Assembly (NCBI GenBank): GCA_004352715.1
Contig: SCFE01000012.1
Location: forward strand, 1,624,122 to 1,680,434
Direction: 5' to 3'
Length of the DNA stretch: 56,313 bases
Origin: Hofstenia miamia
Lineage: Eukaryota > Xenacoelomorpha > Acoela
Shown: positions 10,011 to 22,080 of the stretch, piece after piece
How positions within the stretch are numbered: position 1 is the first letter of the stretch
Layout: each line of letters begins with the position of its first letter
Made by a program: the position numbers and the translations under genes
Notes under the pieces: model-generated
The model's database searches: none
The model's input: the letters and a program-made list of their open reading frames with translations, nothing else
Told to the model about the DNA's origin: nothing

Positions 10011-11857
10011 AGCCTCTATTTTTTGAAAACTGAAATATTTTAAACTTTGCCGTCGTTTTAGTATATTATATAATGAATTGCTTTGCAATTTATATTTTAA
10101 TTAGTGTACATTTCAAAAACAAACTTCCAGATTATTATTTTAGTAATTTCACATGAAATTTTAGAGCAATAATTTGCTCAATGTTCATATCTCAATGCTA
10201 ACAATAATTACAATGCTGCAAGCAGAATTTTTTGCCAGATTCCATATTGAAAACTACTTCTTTGCCAGAAATCGTTTTCCATGAGAAATGATTGGGTACA
10301 GAAGCAAGCCTATTTTTATTTGGATTTTTGAGAGCATATTTTATGCATTATTAAATAGAATTTTATCCCTATATTGCATAGTGTATCATATTTGGTACTA
10401 GAAGCTTGAAAAACAAACTTTTTTATAAAGAAACATTAAATATGTAAATTTTACTAGATTAAAAAGAAACGTTCGTGACTTAAAAAATATTTCAGTCTAA
10501 GCAAAGCTTAAGCATTTTCAAAAATGCCGCTTAGTGATTATCCTCAAGGAACTTCTGGCATTTTTAAAAGTACAAGCCGTTTTCCCAAAATTTTCAAACA
10601 CTTTTCTCTAAATTTGTAAGTTGTTTGTGAGTTTGCACCCATGATATAGTGAAAATGTGTTCAAAATTGAATTAACTGAGGTATTTGAAAAAAAATTATT
10701 CTATGATGAAAATTCCGATTTCTTAAAATTCACTAAAACTATTCCCTATAATTTAAGCTCAGATCAGCTAACCCCAAACATTTCTTTAAACACTTAGACT
10801 GCGCAATTTAATCTAAAACAACTTGGTGTACTTTTACACATTTTCAAAGAAATTTCTACAAGCTTATTAAGAAATTTGGAAATCGTGTAACATGGACACA
10901 TCTATTAGTGAATGTGCACACACGTACTGCGGAAAATTTATACTGAGGCATGTTCCTGTGGCTGAAGTACTTGAAATATTGACTATTTCTGTTGAAAATT
11001 TTTATTTTTTGAAAAGATTTATGTAAACTTCACCCCTAACATTCAGATAATTCTAAGGTTTAGAGCACATGGAAGGAACACCGAACTTGAACTTAAACTG
11101 TTTCCTTATATGTATAGATAGGCCTCCCACCCAATTGAGTCAGATGTATAACGCTAAAGGCATCAGGTTTGAAAAAGGCGAGCAAAGTCACACCATATCA
11201 GGACAATGATCTAGATAGGAAACGCTTGTGAGTTATTAATGACTAAACTTCTTTTCAAGAAATTATAAAAAATTATAAAATTTAATGGATGTTTATAGTT
11301 AATGATGTCGAATTCCTACCCACTCTCACCTAAAAAAGTTTTTGAACTTCAAGCCTCCGTGATTTTTAAGATGCTTGACATCATTGAGTAGACAGTAAGT
11401 ACATTTGTAAGGGTAGGGAAAACTATTTCTGTTGAAAATTTTTATTTTTTGAAAAGATTTATGTAAACTTCACCCCTAACATTCAGATAATTCTAAGGTT
11501 TAGAGCACATGGAAGGAACACCGAACTTGAACTTAAACTGTTTCCTTATACGTATAGATAGGCCTCCCACCCAATTGAGTCAGATGTATAACGCTAAAGG
11601 CATCAGGTTTGAAAAAGGCGAGCAAAGTCACACCATATCAGGACAATGATCTAGATAGGAAACGCTTGTGAGTTATTAATGACTAAACTTCTTTTCAAGA
11701 AATTATAAAAAATTATAAAATTTAATGGATGTTTATAGTTAATGATGTCGAATTCCTACCCACTCCCACCTAAAAAAGTTTTGGAACTTCAAGCCGTGAG
11801 TTTTAAGATGCTTGACATCATTGAGTAGACAGTAAGTACATTTGTAAGGGTAGGCTT
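10011..11857. other. About 1.85 kb insertion splitting the piggyBac remnant
   Basis: The sequence between the two piggyBac halves is AT-rich and has no coding potential I recognise. Its right 870 bp are a tandem duplication (10982-11854). At the left edge AGCGTC...GACGCT forms a small inverted repeat (9986-10004). No transposon termini or target duplication could be defined. Confidence 0.5.
10982..11854 (+). repeat. Tandem direct duplication, about 436 bp x 2
   Basis: 10982-11417 and 11422-11854 align almost base for base. Differences are single substitutions and a small indel cluster near the end (CAAGCCTCCGTG against CAAGCCGTGAG). No N separates them. The second copy ends exactly where piggyBac coding resumes. 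Confidence 0.92.
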
Positions 11858-12175
11858 TACTTGGGAAAAGATGAAATGAGAAGCAACTCATATTGTGCTT
11901 GATTTAATGAATGGATTCAAAAATCGCGGATATAATAATGTTATATGTGATGACTTTTTTCCTTCTGTTGAACTCGCCTTGGTACTTAAATCTCAAGATC
12001 AAGACACAAGTCTTGGTACTATTTGTTCAAACCGTAGAGGGATTCCACCATCAGTCATGTCAAAGCACTCACCAGTGTTGTCAACAAACCAAGGCGAAAT
12101 TTACAAAGACTTTGTTATGTTAAACGAGTCCATCAGTATAATTTTAGCTAAATATGATCAGATAACAAATTAAAA
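11858..12175 (+). pseudogene. piggyBac-type transposase, second half
   Basis: It begins YLGKDEM at 11858, shifts frame once, then reads VLDLMNGFKNRGYNNVICDDFFPSVELALVL...SLGTICSNRRGIPP to a stop at 12171-12173. The family pattern is YLGKDE...Vv..L.....g.g....DNFFtS..La..L.....~GT.R.nRkg.P. Here the catalytic Asp before FF is present (CDDFF). It continues logically from the half at 9560-10010, so I infer one original copy split by an insertion. Confidence 0.8.
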
Positions 12176-12179
12176 CGTT

Positions 12180-13530
12180 GCCCCACTAGATATCTGTCCT
12201 ATCTCTCTAAAGCCCATACATACGGTAAAGCTTCAATTTCAGGAGTGGAATACGGTTGTTCATCTTTAGTCAATTGCCTGGATGCGTAAGCAACTGGACG
12301 TAATCTGCTATCAGTGTGAGTCTGATAAAGCACTGCACCTAAGCCAGAATGTGAACGTCACAAGATACAGTTATAGGAAGAAGTGGATAGTAGAAACTAA
12401 GTATTTCAGGACTTATCAAATAATTTTTAAGTGCATCAAAGGCGTACTGCTGTTCATCACCCCAATGCCATTTGGACTCTTTTCATGTTAGATTGGTAAG
12501 ACACTGCATGCCTTTGCAACATCATGTGGTAAAAATCTCCCCAAATGGTTTATACTCATAGAACAGAACGAATCTGTGATACATTAGAAGCAGCGGGCAT
12601 TTTTGTATATCTTTCACGTTCTCTTAAGGAATAGCTATGCCCCAATTCAATAAATGAAAGCCAAAAAATTTTGTCTTAAAAAACATTTTTCCAGTTTCAC
12701 CTTCAATCTGGCATCTCTTAAACGAGTAAACACTTTCTAGTTCTGTTAAATGATCTATCCGTCAATTTGTGGTAATGCGAATGTCATATAGCATCCATTT
12801 ACTATTTTCAGATCCCGTCAGAACCATGTCAATTAACCGCTGAAACGTGTTAGGGAAATCAGCAAGCCAGAGAAACCTCTTTTGTATCTGTAGAAACCAC
12901 CTGGTACAGCAAACGCAGTTAGCTTTTGAGTATTGGGATGCAATTGTATTTGAGAATATGCAAAGCAAAGATTAATTTTAGAGAAATACTTTACAGCCGC
13001 TATAGGCATCTCAGATAATAAAGACTCTAAATTCGGCAAAGGATACTGAAACTTCACAATTTTGTCATTAACCTTCCGCATATCAACAGAAATTTTTATT
13101 GGCTTATCTGTTTTATATGTGACACCCACTGAACTTACCCACTCTGCAACAATTAGTACAATCACAGGCTCAACTATCCCCTACGAGAGCAACTTATCTA
13201 ATTCAGTTTGTACTTGTTTTCATAGCGATAGTGCAATTGTTCTAGCCTTTTGTACAACTGGTTTTGCTTCTGAAATAATCTCTGAGCTATGGCGATAACC
13301 TTTAATAGTGCCTAACTCCTCGTTAAAGAGGTCAGAAAATCACTTCATTAATTTATCCACATCTGTGGCCACTTTCAGCGTATCTACATAAACTAGATGT
13401 ACTTTTTTTGTCTTTCACAAAGAAATATCCCAATTCAGATAAAAATCCATGCCAAGAAATTGTAACATTTTCTGTAACAATTATTTCTAAATATAATGTT
13501 TTAGTACCATGTTGTAGCATACCAGTAAAA
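12180..13530 (-). pseudogene. Ty3/gypsy pol remnant (protease end, RT, RNase H)
   Basis: Read on the minus strand from 13530 downward. A retropepsin-end-like WHGFLSELGYFFV comes first. The RT approach follows (ARTI...ELDKLL..GIVEPV), then the RT palm VDMRKVNDKIVKFQYPLPNLESLL, YFSKINLCFAYSQIQL and TAFAVPGGFYRYKRGFSGL. NTFQRLIDMVL follows, then a damaged catalytic block (MLYDIRIT where YLDDILI is usual). RNase H connection WHWGDEQQYAFDALKNYL and SRQLTKDEQ...STPEIEAL end it near 12235. Frame changes occur at least four times and the YxDD motif is lost, so it is dead. It is convergent with the piggyBac half that ends at 12175, and the (TA)n gap at 13540-13697 cuts off its 5' part. Confidence 0.82.
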
Positions 13531-13535
13531 CACCC

Positions 13536-13538
<3 letters not shown>

Positions 13539-13568
<30 letters not shown>

Positions 13569-13665
13569 NNNNNNNNNNNNNNNNNNNNNNNNNNNNNNNN
13601 NNNNNNNNNNNNNNNNNNNNNNNNNNNNNNNNNNNNNNNNNNNNNNNNNNNNNNNNNNNNNNNNN

Positions 13666-13697
<32 letters not shown>
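13539..13697. repeat. (TA)n microsatellite containing a 97-N gap
   Basis: TA runs at 13540-13568 and 13666-13697 flank N at 13569-13665. Assembly evidently failed within the repeat. Confidence 0.95.
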
Positions 13698-13700
<3 letters not shown>

Positions 13701-14544
13701 GCTGGTCAGTCAGCTGCGGGAACATTTAGCCAGCTAAGCGGATTGACAACGAAAACTATAACAAGATAAACAAAATGTATCATAAAAACGAAACCGCATT
13801 TGCTGTGGTAATGACGTTTAGTATTGATTAGGTTGTCTTATTAATCAGACTGCCTGTAAGGCATGATGAATATTTTTGCAGATAGGTTAGTTTCACAATA
13901 CTGCTTGCATCATATACGGTTTTTAAATGACTCTAGGCCTTAAAGGTTTTTATGTGGAATATTATACAGTGTAATCCAGTTTTATCTGATGTTGCTCAGC
14001 CTGCTGCCAAGCCACCACTGTCATTATCGGGTCTGCGCGCCAATAGTAGCCGTATGATTTTTCATTTAAGAGGTGTACAAGCTATTTCCTATGCTTAAAC
14101 ATTTGGCGGTTTAAGTGTTAACGACTGGAATGCTCCTCGACTCAAGAATGAGTGAAATTATTGATAAATATAAGAATTACCCGATAGGACACTCAAATTT
14201 GGATAAATCTTTAGTACAAAATCGATAAATTATTGAAGATTAATTATATTTACTCTAAGAAATGCATTATAATTTTTTTATTTCAATAGTCTGTATGACA
14301 GAATGATTACCATAAATAGACTATGGATTTTTGAAAATTTAGTTTAATTTGAAGGGCAAGGCATAAATTTTACTTAGAATCAAATTTTTAAGCATTTTTT
14401 TCATGGAAATAATTAGCTAAACAAAATCAATGGAAATGAAATCTAAGAACCAGTCAAATGAAAGTTATAACTTTACGCCATCTAGTGAAATACATTTACA
14501 AATTATCTAGGGATTAACATTTGTATCAATTACAAAGATTAGAT
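13698..14544. promoter_or_regulatory. Upstream region of the LRAT-like gene, no defined elements
   Basis: This holds any promoter and 5' UTR. A splice-acceptor-like ATTATCTAG ends at 14510, 34 bases before the ATG at 14545. An in-frame TAA at 14515 closes the reading frame upstream. Confidence 0.35.
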
Positions 14545-15567
14545 ATGCTTAAAAGTCTTAATCAGGAAAAAGTTGATGACTCAAATTTAAGTACTTATGG
14601 TCAAGACCTGAACGAAGTGTCTATCAACGAATTTCGAGAGCAGAATTATGTTGAATATCCTATTAACGCCAGTGCAACTTCCATTAACAGACGAGAAGTT
14701 GAAGTTTTAAGCATTAGTGAATTAAGCAGTGCTGATCATGTGAAGTTAACAGGATTACAAGGATACTCACATCACGCGATTATTGAGAGTATTAATCTTT
14801 CCACAAATAGTATTACTCTAATAGAATATACTGACAGAGACGATCACACATTCACAAATAAGGGCGTCATTAAAAGATTCACATATGATGAAGATGTCGG
14901 TCTTGAAAAAGTGTTATTGAGAGCTAGAAGCAACCTTGGAGAAGATCGTTACAATTTACTTCTTAATAACTGTGAACATTTTGCTACATGGAGTCGAACA
15001 GGCATCAATAAATCTCTTCAAGTCCAAGAGAGTGAGAATTCAGGATTATCTTTTACTGTTATTGAGGGTTTGGCAACCCTTACAAAGTATTTCGCTCCCC
15101 ACATTTTGGCTGAAATAGTTGAAAGATACAGTGTTCACTACTTGGGAGTAAGTATAGCAGCTGGAGGTACATTTCTTCACGCAATATATGAATTATATGC
15201 ATTGATTGAAGACCTAGCTGAAAACAAATTGAGTCCTCATCTGTTTAAAGATAATATAATTAAAATGGTCGCTAAATATTCACTTGCTATTGTCGCTATC
15301 ATATTTGCTGTATTTATTACATCTCCAACCACAATTCCAGGATTCATTTTATCGGGTATTTTTGTAGCCTTGTCTGGAATACTCGTCGAAGTTTCTGGTA
15401 AATGCTTTGCAACGTATGTTAGTATGCTGCGGCAGAATTGGAGCGACTTAATTGAATTTTTTAAGGAAAAAATTACCACCGCACAGGATACTGCTCTTGC
15501 TTTTTATGAATCTTGTAAAGACACCTTTATAAGTTTTATCAGATGGCTGTTGGGATATTCTGTGTAA
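14545..15567 (+). CDS. LRAT-domain (NlpC/P60-fold) protein with C-terminal membrane segments
   Basis: An intact single-exon frame of 340 codons. Start: the first ATG in the open frame, after the in-frame TAA at 14515. The LRAT domain spans roughly residues 55-160. YSHHAII (His76/77) supplies the catalytic His, and LLNNCEHFATW (Cys143) is the family's NC motif with the nucleophilic Cys. Known relatives are thiol acyltransferases or phospholipases acting on membrane lipids. The second His that sits about 12 residues after the first in vertebrate LRAT/PLAAT is not seen (Asn88/Ser89 there), which also occurs in other NlpC/P60 enzymes. Two hydrophobic stretches, about 242-260 and 264-284, suggest a membrane hairpin near the C-terminus. 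The substrate is unknown. A poly(A) signal AATAAA lies at 15663-15668. The frame is free of stops, unlike the transposon remnants around it. Confidence 0.85.
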   Translation: MLKSLNQEKVDDSNLSTYGQDLNEVSINEFREQNYVEYPINASATSINRREVEVLSISELSSADHVKLTGLQGYSHHAIIESINLSTNSITLIEYTDRDDHTFTNKGVIKRFTYDEDVGLEKVLLRARSNLGEDRYNLLLNNCEHFATWSRTGINKSLQVQESENSGLSFTVIEGLATLTKYFAPHILAEIVERYSVHYLGVSIAAGGTFLHAIYELYALIEDLAENKLSPHLFKDNIIKMVAKYSLAIVAIIFAVFITSPTTIPGFILSGIFVALSGILVEVSGKCFATYVSMLRQNWSDLIEFFKEKITTAQDTALAFYESCKDTFISFIRWLLGYSV

Positions 15568-15662
15568 AGATGAGTTTCTACAAGGGATCGGAACTCTAAC
15601 TTTATTATTTGTTTGCTGCAATGGGGAACTATTTGCTTATAGATATAATAATTTCAAAGATT

Positions 15663-15668
15663 AATAAA
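15663..15668 (+). promoter_or_regulatory. Polyadenylation signal AATAAA of the LRAT-like gene
   Basis: Canonical hexamer 95 bases after the stop codon. It is followed by a T/G-containing stretch (ATATTTGTTG). Confidence 0.55.
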
Positions 15669-15699
15669 CCGGCATATGATATTTGTTGAATGATAATTA

Positions 15700-18600
15700 T
15701 AATAAGCTTTAAGTGAAATGTCAAAATTATGTATGGGTGCAGAATTCCAAGCAACAGTGTTTTTTCAAATATACTTTTGGCTTCGGATTAGATTCTGCAT
15801 TTTCATTTCACTAAAATGCATTTACAACAACGGGTATGACAATGCAAACATCAAAAAATTCAAATTTGAATCCTAGACCAGCCTAACAAAAGGATTTAGT
15901 GCTGCTTCCTCACATATACCAGTATTAAGGAGGGGCTCAGTTGGCAATTGCTATGGAGGTCGTACTAGGCAAAGATTATTGAAAATCCATAAGGAAATTT
16001 CGAATTATAAGATAACAATAATGAAATTCTTGAAAATATGAATTCAACTAATTAAATTGCCAGTTATGTTTGATTGATAGATTGAATACTTTATCATCGA
16101 CAATAATTTAGGAGAAATAAAGTTCTCTTCGCGTTTTTGCAGCAATAATTTTTGATCCATACTATCACAAGCCAGACTAAGTGATCTGTAACTGTTATCA
16201 ATTGAGAGCTATGTTGCAAAAAATTTTATTTTTAGAAATGCATGAAGATCAAAAAAATAAGAATAAAAATATTATAAGTACGTTGTAAATGGCAAATATG
16301 TTTAAATTCAATTAGATTCAGAAACAAGCAAAGACAATTTCTTGGTAAATATAATTTTTTATAAATGAAATATAGTTGTTGGTTCTATCCTACTACTTCA
16401 TTTTTTGTTTTATGCGTGTCAAATTTTGTCTGTTTCCTCAAATTTATTTGCAGTCTAAGATAACTTTAGATGACATACAATATTTCAAATTGCATAGGCT
16501 AAATTTGGTCATTCCAAAGTAGATAATTACATTCCTAAGCTACAGTTATATATAACTATAATTTTCTAATATAGATATATTATTATATTTCTTACATTAA
16601 GTATCTTTAAATACATTGTTAAAAATAGTAATAGTATTTATTATTGTATTATTAAACAGTTGCTAGAAAAGAACCTCAAAAATATCTTGAAGAATATTAA
16701 CTAAAGATGTTAAAAGTCATGACGTACTAAAATTTTTCTTTATAATTTTGATTGTTTAGTGCATACAACAATTATTTACAATAATATATACAAGTTATAA
16801 AATTGTGTAAAATTATATTTGGAAGCTATATTTTAACTGCCCAACAAAGATGCATTGATTAACTCAATTTTAGAAGAAATAAATAGGGGGGGGGGGGAGG
16901 GGTGCAACTCACTATTTGATGATAGGGACTGTTTTATCATTACGTTTCATTTATCTAATAAATCGTATTTGTCTTTGCACAGCACAGGCTAAGTACGGCC
17001 CTGTCATGCAACTTTTCTATCTATATTTTTATATATCTTCTCGAAAACAACTATATATTTTTATTTATAAATGTGTTTATTTGCTCAGTATCTTAATCTT
17101 AATTCTAGAAGCCCGGTTTTTGAAACTAAGCTGTAAAAACACACCTTGTTATTCATACTTTCTGATGCAAATGGGGTTTTCATGCAAAACGCAATGCATG
17201 CGAATTTGACGTAAATTTGGCAAATTCGGATTTTGATGCGAAATTTGAAAAACAGTGCTATTTATTTTGCGAACCAATTAATAATTATTAATTGTTTGTT
17301 GCTCTGATCAAAATTCATATATTTCCCGCATGATACATGTATTATGTGACTCACTAGAATACTAGGGTAATGAACACTTTCGTTTGAGTGAACAATTTGA
17401 TTAGTATTTAAGCCTACAAACGGGACCACCAATGTTAACAGCTTAATTAACAAGCACGTGATCAATTTAGAATTATGTCAAATTTATTCTCTTAATTCAA
17501 TATCCAGTAGCTACGGTGTTTATGAGTATGTAGTAATAGATCTTAATAATTCAAAGATTTATACTGCATTTAAAATATAATAATTTTAATTCAATTGAAT
17601 ATTTTTAGTGAAAAACTTGAGAATCTTACATCATCCTTAGGATTCTTAATGATTCTGAAGTTGAAGAATGTTGGAACAATGTCAATATATAGTAAAAACA
17701 TATCTAAAATAAATGGAGTTATTTAAAAAGTTAAATATAATAGTGTTCCGGCATTACAATGATGGCGAGGTTCTTGGGTTAGGATCTTGGGAGGGAATCT
17801 AATTTCCTCATATGTTGGTATGTAAATTGAGTCTTTCACAAGAACCCTTTGCAATGTGAAAATTTGATATCACAACAAACTACTGATATACACTATTAAG
17901 AATATTAGAGCGATTACTTAAAAAAAATTAACTATTTAAGCTAAATTTTCTGCTATTTAAACTGGTTTCCTAAAATAGATTCAAATGTCATTGCTCAGCC
18001 TGTACATGTCAGAATATTCATTTCAAAATGCCATTCGAAAGCGCTTTTTATTCTGCATTAAACTTAAAAAGAGAATGCAAATATGTATAAAATTGACGGA
18101 GATATGAATTTATGAATTTAGTCCAAGGGAAATTTTTAGAACTTCATGGATGGTCTCCATTTAACATCTCAAAAGGCTCCCTTCAAACAGTTGGTTTCTG
18201 GAAAAAGTCGGACTTTCCGAAGCTTGAAGAATTTATACTGTCACTGCCGGTATCCTTGGCGTCAGTGTAGCGTCTGTTCTGTGATGAGGGATTATTATTC
18301 ACAAAATTAAGAAATAAATCAAAGCCAGTCATTGCATGCAACTCAGTATATATCAAATACTGCCAGAAATTGAGGCAGGCAAAGGATATTTGACTCATAG
18401 TGCATGTTCTTGCTTTTGTTTATATCTAAGCATTTGCTAAATACATACGAGTTTATTGTGTTCTGAGTTAGCTAATGCATTAGTGTTAGGAATGACTTTT
18501 TTATGTTTTTTGGATAATGTTCTGTGCGAATTTTAGCCTAATTATACGAATTTAATGCGAATCGCATAGGAATCATATTAACATTTCGTCCCAATGTTAT

Positions 18601-19471
18601 AAGAATATTCTTGATATTTTTCAATCATTTGCAAACCTGTTGTTATTGCAAATCAGTTAAACGATTTCAAAGAAAAATATTCATCGTTTTATATTAGAAT
18701 GCATGCATTACAACAAAAATTTGATTACACTGTTTTTCAGTGAAAGGCATGGTACTTTAATGGAATAAAACAGCTTAATTCTTCTAGTATTAAACTTCGT
18801 GTGAATTTTGTACAATGTTGATGGATGTTGAAAAATATTTCTAAATGCTCACAACTCACGAACTAATAAAGACATTCAAAATCTGTCCCATTGAGGCGAT
18901 CAATGCTTAAAAATAAAATTCCTTAAGTATTTGAATTCGAAGGATATTTAATCAATACCATAATTAATATTCTATTCATTTCTGATTATGAAATGTAGTG
19001 AATTTTTGAAAATAATTACAATTATGTATTTTGTGATGTTTTTTACCAGGCCTGTCTATTGGACAGATTTTTCTGTCCAATCCAATCCAATCCTATATAA
19101 TAATTCTAGAATGTTCCATTGGAATCCAATTGAATTCCAATATAAATTTGGGCCTGCTATACAGGCTTTTAAAAAGATTTTCTGTTCATCTGATAATTCA
19201 AGCAAGGATTTCGCTAGCAAAACTAGAAAAATATCCAGAATTTCAAGTAAAAACTAAAAAACGGAATTCTTAGTAAAGAAAAAATGAAGTGGCCTTTATT
19301 GAAGAAGTTGTGGTCAACAATGAGACTAGAATACGATATTTTATATTCGATGAACACCATCTCAATACCCGAAACCTCTGTTAGTTTCCTTATTAGTTTG
19401 TTTGTAAGTAATCCATCAATATTATATTTTTTACAGTAGCTTTGGTCAATTTAATTTCTTGATGTCCTTCA
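15700..19471. other. Gene-poor AT-rich region
   Basis: No gene or mobile element recognised. It holds a G12 tract with following G run (16886-16902) and a small perfect hairpin with 8-bp arms near 19058-19082 (TTGGACAG...CTGTCCAA). The open frames here (up to 97 codons) have no family features and ordinary non-coding composition. Confidence 0.5.
16886..16902 (+). repeat. G-rich tract (G12-A-G4)
   Basis: An isolated poly-G run in strongly AT-rich surroundings. Confidence 0.9.
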
Positions 19472-19659
19472 TATATATATANNNNNNNNNNNNNNNNNNN
19501 NNNNNNNNNNNNNNNNNNNNNNNNNNNNNNNNNNNNNNNNNNNNNNNNNNNNNNNNNNNNNNNNNNNNNNNNNNNNNNNNNNNNNNNNNNNNNNNNNNNN
19601 NNNNNNNNNNNNNNNNNNNNNNNNNNNNNNNNNNNNNNNNNNNNTATATATATATATAA
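19472..19659. repeat. (TA)n microsatellite containing a 163-N gap
   Basis: N at 19482-19644 with TA on both sides. The right flank (CTTTTATTAATTTCTTAC) resembles the flanks of PLE ends elsewhere in the window. Confidence 0.9.
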
Positions 19660-20409
19660 GCTAAAAGTGCTTTTATTAATTTCTTACATTATCACGATTA
19701 CAGTAATATACGTGTATCAATGACATCCTGTGTTTAAGTGCACAACTAACTTTGAATAATACTATTGAAAAAATTATTCTCATTTCCAGTTTAAGAGTAA
19801 GTTTTTCCACATAAGTGGATAGGCCGGGATGGTTGGATGCCCATAAATTTTTTTTTAATAATTAAAACATATAATTACTGAAAATGCAACCACTACTTTA
19901 AGTTTTTTTCTCAAGAACGGTTGAAAATGCAAAGCAACTAATGGAACTTTGTTTTGCTTGACAAGATTGCCATTCTAAACATGACTTTTGATTATTGCAA
20001 TTTTTTTGGTTTCTGTTAAATAAATAAACTTTCAAATTTACTTTTGTTTTATGTTAGGAAGCTTAAACTAGTAAGAGAAATCACGGAATTACTTAATGCC
20101 TGCACTTTTGATTGTTTAATTTAGGGAAATGTATTTTGCTTATTCTATGCAATTTAATGACAATATATTGTTGCAATAAATGCAGCATATGGAAACAACA
20201 AGGTCATCTTTAACTTGGGATAAAAGGTTTTTAATTCCGTTTTCATTGCATAAATAATTCCTGGATATGTAGATAATATAGTAAAACATTAGAAAACTAT
20301 GCAAGTATTGTTTTCAATCAACTCAATATTGTACTAGGTTAGACATATTTAGTATTGCAAAAATTCAATAAAAATATTCTTTTGCAAACTTCATGTAGTA
20401 GTGAAAATA
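19660..20409. other. No gene recognised
   Basis: AT-rich sequence between a TA array and the second Tc1 copy. Confidence 0.5.
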
Positions 20410-22080
20410 CAGTAATGTAAATATTTATTCAATCACCTTGCTATTTTGATAAAATAATGAACATTTATTGGATAGAGTGTGGTTGAAATTACAACTATGT
20501 GTTACTTTGATTGAGAAAGAAAAATTTGTATGTCTAATACCACAAAATAGAATAACAATTGGCTATAAATTTTTTTATCAAAATTAAAAAACTTATGTTA
20601 GAAAAATGCATTCGGCAACCTGAAAAAAAATTAACAAATGAGCAAATCCAAAAAAAGTAAATTCAACATCGTATATATAAATTAATAACTTAGCAACAAA
20701 ATTCTCACTTCAAATATTTTTTAGGGTGTCCCCTTGAGCGAATAACAACCTCAAGGCGATCAGGGATTGAAGTGAAAAGTCTTTCAATAAAACTGTTGGG
20801 AATTGCATATAATTCTTTTTTTATTGAACTCCACAGCTCGTCTTCAGTGTAAAGAGTATGCTGTCCAATTCAATATTTGTCCTCTTTCCACATATTTTCG
20901 ATGATGTTAACGTCTGGAGATTGACCAGGCCAGTCAACAAAGATAGCAACCCCATTATTGTGGAAGAAGTTTTTCATTTCTTTTGAGTTATGACATGCAC
21001 TACCATCTGGCTGATATATTGAATCACTTGTAAGGAGTGGCAAGAGTTCCTTCTCTAGAATCCGAGCATATTGAGAGTTCTGAGAGTACCAGTGATTTGA
21101 AGAATTTTGCGAAGGCCACACTTCCATATTGCACCCCATACCATGACAGACTTCCCACCGTACTTCATGGTCCCCTGTGTAAATAGAGGCAAGAATCTGA
21201 ACTTCTGCGCAGTTGGTATCTTTATTAATACTCTTTTTGATGAGTATAGCTCAAACCTTGACTTATCCGAAAATATCACATTAAACCAATCTTCAGATTA
21301 ATTGTCTCATCAACTTGGACAACCTCAGCCAGCGTAATCTTTGCTTTGAGGTTAAGAATGGCTTTCTGGGTGCCACGAAACTCCCAATTGAATATTTCGT
21401 CAGGATGTTTCGCACAAATTTCAGACAAATTGTTCACCTCAGCCGGCGTAATCTTTGATTAAGGTTTAAGAATAGATTTCTGGATGCCACAAAAGTCCCA
21501 TTTGAGTACTTGCCATCACTAGGTGATCTTCAGCCCATTCCTTGCGAAGTTCCTCTGAGGTCTTTCTGGGATTTCGCTTTGCAAGACACACAAGAGCTAA
21601 CTGGGAAGTTTTGGATGTCTTCTTTGATCTTCCGGACTTTGACTTAGGGGGCAATGAAGTTTTTAGCATTTAAATGTCTGATGATATCCCCGACAGTATT
21701 TCGAGGTCGCTCTACAAGTCGAGCTACATTACGTTGACTAATACCTTCAAATGTTTTGAGATAATCAACTCGCGGATGTCAAGAGGTACATAACCAGGCA
21801 TCATATATGGCGAAGAAGACTGTCATTAGGTATTTTCAAAATAAATAGACTAAAAACAGCTCAGCCAGTGGAATTATTTACACATTCTTTGATTTGGTCT
21901 TAAGTGGCCGAATATATTTTTTCAAGCATTGCAGGATTTTTGCTTGAGATTTAAAGTAAACAGTGATAACTATGTCTAAACATTGATGAATTTCTCTTTC
22001 TGCAACACCAAATCTGATTAAAAATTGCCTATGACATTCTTAGAGTCAATTTCTTGGAAATATTTTTGACAAATCATTAT
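20410..22080 (-). mobile_element. Tc1/mariner element, copy 2 (transposase broken, right end truncated)
   Basis: The left end resembles the family terminal repeat (CAGTAATG...TTCAATCACC) and the body aligns with copy 1 throughout. The minus strand carries better preserved DDE pieces. The first Asp is in MIFSDKSRFEL, and KYGGKSVMVWGAIW follows (21055-21279). The second Asp is in QPDGSACHNSKEM, and the final Glu is in SPDVNIIENMW (20870-21139). The arrangement is DD34E-like. The N-terminal helix-turn-helix region (21466-21780) is scrambled, with a partial internal repeat of the LTSAGVI/TLAEV-encoding stretch near 21320-21470. The right end stops at GACAAATCAT, lacking the last ~30 bases of the terminal repeat. 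Inactive. Confidence 0.85.

Noticed and set aside
13408-13737. Open frames of YIYIYI through N runs (also at 19459, 32496, 50037, 54152)
   Set aside because: They are translations of (TA)n and unknown bases, not genes.
16916-17209. 97-codon ORF near the G12 tract
   Set aside because: Low-complexity hydrophobic composition typical of chance frames in AT-rich DNA.
19058-19082. TTGGACAG...CTGTCCAA hairpin as a transposon end
   Set aside because: Arms of only 8 bp, no partner terminus and no target duplication.
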